Assembly: GCA_003513765.1 (NCBI GenBank)
Contig: DONT01000002.1
Span: 242,782-306,781 of the forward strand
Direction of reading: 5' to 3'
DNA: 64,000 nt
Source: Jeotgalicoccus sp.
Lineage (GTDB): Bacteria > Bacillota > Bacilli > Staphylococcales > Salinicoccaceae
Position numbers and translations under genes: made by a program. A model generated the notes under the pieces. The model was not told the DNA's origin. It saw nothing but the letters and a program-made list of their open reading frames with translations, and did not search any database. This document shows positions 58,832 to 64,000 of the stretch, piece after piece; position 1 is the first letter of the stretch, and every line of letters starts with the position of its first letter.

Positions 58832-59632
58832 GTGCAAAAAGTTCTTTCATTACATAATATTATTTGGCGCCGTAACGGCGAAACGATATTGAACGATATA
58901 TCATTTGAAGTAAACAAAGGTGAGCAGTGGGCGGTTCTAGGATTGAACGGCGCGGGTAAAACTTCAGTCCTCGACATCATTATGGGATATAATTATCCTA
59001 CAGGGGGCAGTGCGGAAGTTATCGGCACAGAGTTCGGCAAAGCGAGCCTGCCAGAGATGCGTAAAAGAATCGGATTTGTCAGTTCAAGTCTCGATAAATT
59101 CCATCAGACATTGAACAGGGAGACTGGACTTAATATCGTGCTGAGCGGTAAATTCTCATCATTCGGTATTTATCAGGATATCGACAGAGTATCTAGAGAG
59201 AAAGCAGCAAGTATACTAAAAGAATTGAACTTGGAGCATTTGTCAAACAGAACGTATAACACCTTTTCGCAGGGCGAACGGCGCAGAATATTAATCGGCC
59301 GTGCATTGATGGGGGACCCGGAACTGTTAATACTCGATGAACCGTGCAGCGGTCTCGATATCCGGGCGCGGGAAGATGTTCTTAAAATAGTGAATCGTAT
59401 TTCGCTTGAAGAGCGTCATCTCTTATACGTTACACATCATATAGAAGAACTGACGAGTGCTATTACTCACGTCCTGTTAATTAAAGACGGCAAGGTTGTG
59501 GCTGCAGGACCGAAAAAAGAAGTGCTGACTGGTGAACTCTTGAGTGATACTTATAAAACACCTGTTAAAGTTTATTTTGAAAATGAAAGACCATGGCTTG
59601 TTATTGATAATGTGGAGGGTGACAATGATTAA
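58832..59632 (+). CDS. ABC ATPase (YlmA/ModF-like), GTG start
   Basis: A 266-residue stand-alone ABC nucleotide-binding protein. Walker A GLNGAGKTS near residue 38, signature FSQGERRRILIGRALMG, Walker B LLILDEPCSGLD, switch VTHHIEE. It resembles YlmA/ModF-like ATPases without known permeases. GTG 58832 follows GGGAG by 9 bases; a TTG at 58814 is also in frame. It overlaps the next gene by 8 bp. Confidence 0.9.
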   Translation: MQKVLSLHNIIWRRNGETILNDISFEVNKGEQWAVLGLNGAGKTSVLDIIMGYNYPTGGSAEVIGTEFGKASLPEMRKRIGFVSSSLDKFHQTLNRETGLNIVLSGKFSSFGIYQDIDRVSREKAASILKELNLEHLSNRTYNTFSQGERRRILIGRALMGDPELLILDEPCSGLDIRAREDVLKIVNRISLEERHLLYVTHHIEELTSAITHVLLIKDGKVVAAGPKKEVLTGELLSDTYKTPVKVYFENERPWLVIDNVEGDND

Positions 59633-60575
59633 GAAATACATAGTTACATTTATTGCAGTCTTACTAATATTTGCACCTGCCCGTGCATTTGCAGTTGAGC
59701 AGGATAATACTTTTGATGACGGAACAGGTATATATTACGAAGAACCGTGGCAAGAAGCACCGTATGATAATACATATGAAGACCCCGGCTATGGAGAGAA
59801 CTACCAGAACGATGGTTCCCAGAACGATGGTTCCCAGAACAACGGGACAGTAGAAGAAGGAACGTGGAACGACGGTTATAATGATCAGTATACAGAACCG
59901 GAAGTATATGAGGAGCCGTACACGGAACCATATACGGAGCCCTATACTGAAACAGAAACTTATGAAGAACCCTATACTGAACCTGAAATATACACAGAAC
60001 CTGAAATATACACAGAACCTGAAGTATATGAAGAACCTTACACGGAGCCTGTGACTGAACCGGAGCCTGAAGAAGAACTATCTATTAATACAGTTAAGGG
60101 AGAAGGCTATACTGTCAGCGGTGTTGTGACAGGAGATAATCAGCCGGCCGAAAACGTCAAACTCTTACTATCAACAGAAAATGATTCAATAGAAACAGTA
60201 TCCAATGAAAAAGGTGAGTTTACTTTTGAAGATGTAGCGAACGGGACTTATACATTGAGTGCGGCTGACAGTGAGACTTATGAAGCGGCAGCAGAGCCTG
60301 TGGAAGTCGCAGTCGAGAACCGTAATAAGCTGGGTTACGACATTGCAGTAATCCCAATTGAAGCAGAATCGGAACAAGAGGACGCCCCTGAAGAGACAGA
60401 AGAAGCAGAAGAACAGGAAGAAGAACTGCCGGTTGAAGAAGCGGAAACTGAGCAGCAGTCCTCTGATGTATCAGGTGGTATGTCTCCATTTGAACTGATA
60501 CTTATTGCAGGCGGAACAATACTGCTCCTTGCCGCAATCGGCATTGCTTTATTTAGGAAACTATCAGCCAGATAA
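59625..60575 (+). CDS. repeat-rich cell-surface protein with C-terminal membrane anchor
   Basis: A 316-residue exported protein. A signal peptide (MIKKYIVTFIAVLLIFAPA, probable cleavage at AFA) is followed by a disordered Asn/Gly/Gln region and a long array of Tyr-Thr-Glu-Pro-type repeats (residues ~88-147). Next is one Ig-like carboxypeptidase-regulatory/CNA-B-type domain (YTVSGVVTGDNQPAENVKLL through NGTYTLSAAD), an acidic stretch, then a hydrophobic helix with basic end (IALFRKLSAR). The anchor looks like a sortase protein's tail but has no LPXTG. SD GGAGGG is 5 bases away and the gene overlaps the ABC ATPase by 8 bp. Confidence 0.78.
   Translation: MIKKYIVTFIAVLLIFAPARAFAVEQDNTFDDGTGIYYEEPWQEAPYDNTYEDPGYGENYQNDGSQNDGSQNNGTVEEGTWNDGYNDQYTEPEVYEEPYTEPYTEPYTETETYEEPYTEPEIYTEPEIYTEPEVYEEPYTEPVTEPEPEEELSINTVKGEGYTVSGVVTGDNQPAENVKLLLSTENDSIETVSNEKGEFTFEDVANGTYTLSAADSETYEAAAEPVEVAVENRNKLGYDIAVIPIEAESEQEDAPEETEEAEEQEEELPVEEAETEQQSSDVSGGMSPFELILIAGGTILLLAAIGIALFRKLSAR
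59808..59840 (+). repeat. 15-bp tandem repeat inside surface-protein gene
   Basis: Two identical 15-bp units (coding NDGSQ) plus a partial third. In-frame unit length allows copy-number change without frameshift. Confidence 0.75.
59889..60066 (+). repeat. Tyr-Thr-Glu-Pro coding tandem repeats
   Basis: About 12 copies of 4-6-codon units (YTEP, EVYEEP, EIYTEP). Two adjacent 18-bp units near 59985-60020 are identical at the DNA level, pointing to recent slippage or recombination. Confidence 0.8.
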
Positions 60576-60583
60576 AAGAATTC

Positions 60584-60612
60584 TTGCATCACGAGAACTA
60601 GTTTGTTATTAT
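60584..60612 (+). promoter_or_regulatory. promoter of the SRP RNA gene
   Basis: TTGCAT (60584-60589), 17-bp spacer, TATTAT (60607-60612). Transcription would begin near 60620, the predicted RNA 5' end. Confidence 0.78.
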
Positions 60613-60620
60613 AAAACATA

Positions 60621-60887
60621 CCGTGCTAAGCGGGGAGGTAGCGGTGCCCTGTACTTGCAATCCGCTCTAGCAAGGCTGAATTCCACTTTTGAGGGTTTGA
60701 AGTGTGAGGACTGCCTCGGAAGCTCCAGTGTTGAGATCGCGGTCCTATGCAATAGAACGTCACGAATCATGTCAGGTCCGGAAGGAAGCAGCATTAAGTG
60801 GCCCATTCTATGTGCCGTAGGGTTGCCGTGGTTGAGCTGGACTTCCGAGTAACGCTTGTTCATCATACTCGACAAAGTGGTGCACGG
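60621..60887 (+). ncRNA. ffs: SRP RNA (large Firmicutes type, with Alu domain)
   Basis: A ~267-nt signal-recognition-particle RNA. The ends pair (CCGTGC / GCACGG). The 5' part has the GGTAGCGGTGCCCTGTA-type Alu domain, and near 60774-60800 lies the Ffh-binding helix with GTCAGGTCCGGAAGGAAGC (GGAA tetraloop). It sits just upstream of dnaX, as in other Staphylococcaceae. It works with Ffh in co-translational membrane targeting. Confidence 0.95.
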
Positions 60888-60897
60888 TTTTTATTTT

Positions 60898-60924
60898 GAC
60901 TTCATAATGATGAGGTCTTTTTTT
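60898..60924 (+). terminator. terminator after SRP RNA
   Basis: 8-bp stem GACTTCAT / ATGAGGTC (one G-U), 4-base loop, seven T's. Confidence 0.85.
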
Positions 60925-61003
60925 ATGCCTAAAAACAGGAGTATAAGAATCCTGTATGTTATAATTATAGCTAGAATTTATGAAGAGTTGAGGTGCCATA
61001 CTA

Positions 61004-62638
61004 ATGGAGTACCAGGCGTTATACAGAGCTTTTCGGCCTCAAAAGTTTAGCGATGTAGTTGGCCAGCATCACGTCACAAAAACTTTGCAGAATGCTATTA
61101 TGCGTAATAAGGAATCCCATGCTTATTTATTCAGCGGGCCGCGCGGTACCGGAAAAACGAGCATTGCCAAGGTTTTTGCTAAAGCATTGAACTGTCAGTA
61201 CGAGACGGACGGGGAACCTTGTAATGAATGCGAGTTGTGCATATCTATTACAGACGGCAGTGCCAATGATGTAATTGAAATTGATGCTGCGAGTAATAAC
61301 GGTGTTGATGAAATACGTAATATAAGAGATAAAGTAAAATATGCTCCGGCAGAAGCGGAGTTTAAAGTATATATAATAGATGAAGTGCACATGTTAACAA
61401 CGGGTGCGTTTAATGCCCTATTAAAAACATTGGAAGAGCCGCCGGCTCATGCTATTTTCATTCTGGCAACAACAGAGCCGCATAAAATACCTGCAACAAT
61501 CATTTCCCGCACTCAGCGCTTTGATTTTAAATCTCTTGATATAGAAGAAATTACTGAGAGACTTGAATTTGTCGCGCAACAGGAGAACACTGCATACGAT
61601 AAAGCGGCATTGTCATATATTGCACGTATCGCAGAAGGCGGTATGCGTGATGCGTTATCGATAATGGACCAGGTCATTGCGTTCAGCAGTGATGAAATTA
61701 CGATGCAGGATGCCGTGATGATTACGGGCGGTATCGAAAGAGATGAATTAAACGACTGGATGAAGTTTATCGAACAGAAAGATTCTGAAGCAGCGTTTAA
61801 GAAGTTTCATCAGCTGATTGATGAAGGAAAAGATCCGACGCGTCTTATACATGAACTGGTTTACTTTATAAGAGATATTATACTAATGAAGCATTCGGGA
61901 GAAATTCTGGAGGAGGCTGCGTTTGTTCATGTTGAAGATGAACTTCTGTATAAGATGGTTGATGTATTGAATGAAGCAATGGTCAGCATGCGTTTTTCTG
62001 TGAACGTCAGCGTGCATTTGGAAATTGTTATCGTTAAACTCATACGTGTACTCGATGCACCAGTGCCTGCAGCGGCCGGCGGGAGTGCATCATCGGAAGA
62101 AATTGCAGAATTGAAAGCACAGCTTAAACATCTCGAGCAGAAAATCGCTTCGGGTGCAGCGGTAAAAGAAAAAACGAAAAGACCGGCACCTTCAAGAAGC
62201 AGACAAGGCTTTTCCGTAGAAAAAATAGAACGTGTGCTGAATACTGCTAATAAGGAAGATCTGGTTAAGCTTAAAGATGGCTGGCCCGGAGTATATCAGT
62301 ATATAGAAGAAAAAGGACTTCAGTCTCTTCGTGCATTAATCAAAGATTCGGTACCGGTCGCAGCAAGTGATACACATGTGCTGATTAAATTTGATAACGA
62401 TGTGCATTCTGAGCTGATAAATCAAAATGCAGAGAAGAAAGAAGAGCTCGAAAATCTAATTCCTACTATTATAGGTAAAAAAGTGCAAGTTGTCGGAGTG
62501 CCTGATTCTAGCTGGCAGCAAGTCCGTCAAAATTATATCGACAGTCATCGTAATGATATGCAGCAAAAGCAACCGGAAGAGAAATCTTCGGATGTAGCAA
62601 AGAAAATGTTTGGTGACATCGTCGAGGTTAATGATTGA
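61004..62638 (+). CDS. dnaX: DNA polymerase III subunit gamma/tau
   Basis: A 544-residue clamp-loader ATPase. Walker A SGPRGTGKTSIAK near residue 45, the zinc-binding Cys cluster LNCQYETDGEPCNECELC, DEVHML Walker B, and sensor-1 ATTEPHKIP. The C-terminal tau part links to the polymerase. No obvious frameshift slippery site was noticed. It is followed 69 bp later by ebfC and recR. Confidence 0.97.
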   Translation: MEYQALYRAFRPQKFSDVVGQHHVTKTLQNAIMRNKESHAYLFSGPRGTGKTSIAKVFAKALNCQYETDGEPCNECELCISITDGSANDVIEIDAASNNGVDEIRNIRDKVKYAPAEAEFKVYIIDEVHMLTTGAFNALLKTLEEPPAHAIFILATTEPHKIPATIISRTQRFDFKSLDIEEITERLEFVAQQENTAYDKAALSYIARIAEGGMRDALSIMDQVIAFSSDEITMQDAVMITGGIERDELNDWMKFIEQKDSEAAFKKFHQLIDEGKDPTRLIHELVYFIRDIILMKHSGEILEEAAFVHVEDELLYKMVDVLNEAMVSMRFSVNVSVHLEIVIVKLIRVLDAPVPAAAGGSASSEEIAELKAQLKHLEQKIASGAAVKEKTKRPAPSRSRQGFSVEKIERVLNTANKEDLVKLKDGWPGVYQYIEEKGLQSLRALIKDSVPVAASDTHVLIKFDNDVHSELINQNAEKKEELENLIPTIIGKKVQVVGVPDSSWQQVRQNYIDSHRNDMQQKQPEEKSSDVAKKMFGDIVEVND

Positions 62639-62707
62639 TAGTTTGTAAATCGAGTATAATCATATATAATATGTAAGTGATAAAATAATGTATCGGAGGA
62701 TGAAAAC

Positions 62708-63031
62708 ATGCGCGGTGGTATGAATAACATGCAAGGCATGATGAAACAGATGCAGAAAATGCAAAAGGAAATGGAAAAAGAGCAGGAAAAACTGAAAGAA
62801 GAAAAAATTGAAGGTACAGCTGGCGGCGGTATGGTCACAGTAGTAGTATCCGGTCATAAAGTAGTATTAGATGTCATTGTAAAAGAAGAAGTTGTAGATC
62901 CGGAAGATGTTGAAATGCTGCAGGACTTAATCGTTGCTGCGACGAATGAAGCTTTAAATAAAGCGGACGAATTGTCGAGCGAACGTTTAGGCAAGCATAC
63001 TAAAGGCTTAAATATCCCAGGGATGATGTAA
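62708..63031 (+). CDS. ebfC: nucleoid-associated protein EbfC/YbaB
   Basis: A 107-residue YbaB/EbfC-family DNA-binding protein. N-terminal Met/Gln/Lys-rich helix (MKQMQKMQKEMEKEQEKL), then a beta-sheet core (TAGGGMVTVVVSGH). It binds DNA as a dimer. SD CGGAGG. The recR ATG follows its stop without a gap. Confidence 0.95.
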   Translation: MRGGMNNMQGMMKQMQKMQKEMEKEQEKLKEEKIEGTAGGGMVTVVVSGHKVVLDVIVKEEVVDPEDVEMLQDLIVAATNEALNKADELSSERLGKHTKGLNIPGMM

Positions 63032-63628
63032 ATGCATTACCCTGAACCGATATCGAAGCTGATAGACAGCTTCATGAAATTGCCGGGTATTGGGCCTAAG
63101 ACAGCCCAGCGCCTGGCATTTTATGTACTTAATATGAAAGAAGACGATGTGGTCGACTTTTCGAAAAGTTTAATGCAGGTGAAGCGGGAGCTGACATTCT
63201 GCAGTATATGCGGGCACATTACCGATGTGGATCCATGTTATATCTGTGAGGATAAAAACAGAGACCGCACAACAATTTGTGTCGTGCAGGATGCGAAGGA
63301 TGTTATCGCCATGGAAAAAATGCGCGAATACAACGGACTCTATCATGTACTGCAGGGTGCAATCAGCCCGATGGACGGCATAGGCCCTGAAGATATAAAT
63401 ATCCCTTCATTATTGGAACGCTTAAAAGATGAGGAAGTAAAAGAACTGATTCTGGCAACGAACCCTAATATAGAAGGAGAAAGTACCGCGATGTATTTAA
63501 CGCGTCTTATAAAACCGATTGGAATCAAGACGACGAGGCTTGCGCACGGCCTTCCTATAGGCGGCGACCTTGAGTATGCAGACGAAGTAACACTCTCTAA
63601 AGCAATTGAATACAGAACGGAAATATAA
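63032..63628 (+). CDS. recR: recombination mediator RecR
   Basis: A 198-residue RecR. N-terminal helix-hairpin-helix (LPGIGPKTAQRLAF), C4 zinc finger (CSICGHITDVDPCYIC), Toprim domain (ICVVQDAKDVIAMEK) and C-terminal Walker-like motif. It loads RecA with RecF/RecO at ssDNA gaps. Coupled to ebfC; a terminator overlaps its stop. Confidence 0.97.
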   Translation: MHYPEPISKLIDSFMKLPGIGPKTAQRLAFYVLNMKEDDVVDFSKSLMQVKRELTFCSICGHITDVDPCYICEDKNRDRTTICVVQDAKDVIAMEKMREYNGLYHVLQGAISPMDGIGPEDINIPSLLERLKDEEVKELILATNPNIEGESTAMYLTRLIKPIGIKTTRLAHGLPIGGDLEYADEVTLSKAIEYRTEI

Positions 63629-63655
63629 GAGCCGAAAGGCTCTTATAATCTTTTT
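63625..63655 (+). terminator. terminator after recR
   Basis: 9-bp perfect stem (ATAAGAGCC / GGCTCTTAT), GAAA loop, then TCTTTTT. Confidence 0.88.
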
Positions 63656-63676
63656 AAAAGAAATTCAAATAAAGGG

Positions 63677-63705
63677 TTGCACTAGATGGTATTGTCCTGT
63701 ATAGT
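63677..63705 (+). promoter_or_regulatory. rRNA operon promoter P1
   Basis: TTGCAC (63677-63682), exact 17-bp spacer, TATAGT (63700-63705). Confidence 0.78.
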
Positions 63706-63780
63706 TATCTCTTGTCAGGTTCGAAACAAGCGCACAACAAAACACAACAAACTAATTAACAAAAAGAAACAAATTAGTGC

Positions 63781-63809
63781 TTGCAATTGAAAACCTCACA
63801 TGCTATACT
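63781..63809 (+). promoter_or_regulatory. rRNA operon promoter P2
   Basis: TTGCAA (63781-63786), exact 17-bp spacer, TATACT (63804-63809), 104 bp after P1. Confidence 0.82.
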
Positions 63810-64000
63810 AATTAAGCAGTCAACAAGAGCTTAACAAAACAAACACACAACGAACACAAAACTTTACAAGAGAACATTGAAAACTGAATGACAATATGTC
63901 AACGTTTTAATTCCGAATGAAAAAAGTCTTCTATTATATAGGAGCACACATTGAGGCGAACAATTGAAACGCAACTAAGATACTGTCAGCAGTATCACAA
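63810..64000 (+). other. rRNA operon leader (5' transcribed spacer), continues past window
   Basis: No protein gene. The sequence around 63871-63891 (ACATTGAAAACTGAATGACA) is the boxA/antitermination-type leader typical of staphylococcal rrn operons. The mature 16S sequence is not reached, so the rRNA call rests on promoters, leader and gene order. Confidence 0.78.

Noticed and set aside
60505..60875. Open frames on both strands across 60505-60875
   Set aside because: They lie over the SRP RNA, whose paired ends, Alu region and GGAA helix are clear. The frames have no ribosome sites and no protein-family features.
61004..62638. Programmed frameshift in dnaX producing a short gamma form
   Set aside because: No convincing slippery heptamer followed by a stop and hairpin was seen; A-rich stretches near 62160-62180 have no supporting structure.

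Overview
The window is a low-GC Gram-positive (Firmicutes) chromosomal segment. It is most likely from a non-Staphylococcus member of the Staphylococcaceae, such as a Jeotgalicoccus- or Salinicoccus-like genus. The evidence is AGGAGG-type ribosome sites with TTG and GTG starts, a staphylococcal-type cst persulfide operon with CstR, a Bacillus-type des-desK-desR module, Zur- and sigma-B-type control sites, a large Firmicutes SRP RNA, and the order SRP RNA-dnaX-ebfC-recR-rRNA promoter at the right end. The genus is an inference; no 16S sequence is inside the window.

Layout. 1-2.2 kb: the 3' part of an ABC exporter gene followed by a degenerate Ser/Thr kinase. 2.2-9.6 kb: a cupin, an FNT-family channel, an M42 peptidase, an SDR dehydrogenase, tRNA-Ala(GGC), a Tet(M)-like translational GTPase and RocB. 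9.6-15.2 kb: sulfur/persulfide island cstR, cstA, cstB, tauE-like and osmC-like genes plus a LanC-like protein, with three CstR-type operators. 15.2-23.1 kb: a quinone oxidoreductase, glycerate kinase, SodC lipoprotein, three 41-bp tandem repeats, a thiol-redox operon (glutaredoxin, small CX6C protein, DsbA/FrnE-like), a junction where catalase and YfcC gene fragments meet, an SRPBCC protein, a pseudouridine synthase and a frameshifted pyrimidine-dimer glycosylase. 23.1-33.8 kb: a BCCT transporter, cupin, orphan oligopeptide-binding lipoprotein, second SDR, SAP-domain protein, DUF2200, Zur-controlled S14, deoxyribosyltransferase, XRE-cupin regulator with azlCD, and a nitrilase.

33.9-46.4 kb: a two-component system with two related small membrane proteins, MetY, a SNF2 helicase, an arginase-like enzyme paired with a YcsG-like carrier, an aspartate dehydrogenase-like protein and the des-desKR membrane-fluidity module. 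46.4-58.7 kb: small metabolic and transport genes, an aeRF1-type release-factor homologue, D-serine dehydratase, and two YflT-domain stress proteins behind sigma-B-type promoters. 58.8-64 kb: an ABC ATPase, a repeat-rich surface protein, SRP RNA, dnaX-ebfC-recR and the tandem promoters and leader of an rRNA operon that continues past the edge.

Themes. Much of the window deals with stress: persulfide detoxification, thiol redox, superoxide, osmotic stress, cold/membrane fluidity and sigma B. The most interesting context-based hypotheses are a three-Cys LanC-like protein at the end of the persulfide operon, an arginase-fold enzyme with a Cys at a metal-ligand position next to a non-metal-type NRAMP carrier, and an ABC exporter coupled to an atypical kinase. 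I found no CRISPR array, prophage or intact insertion sequence.
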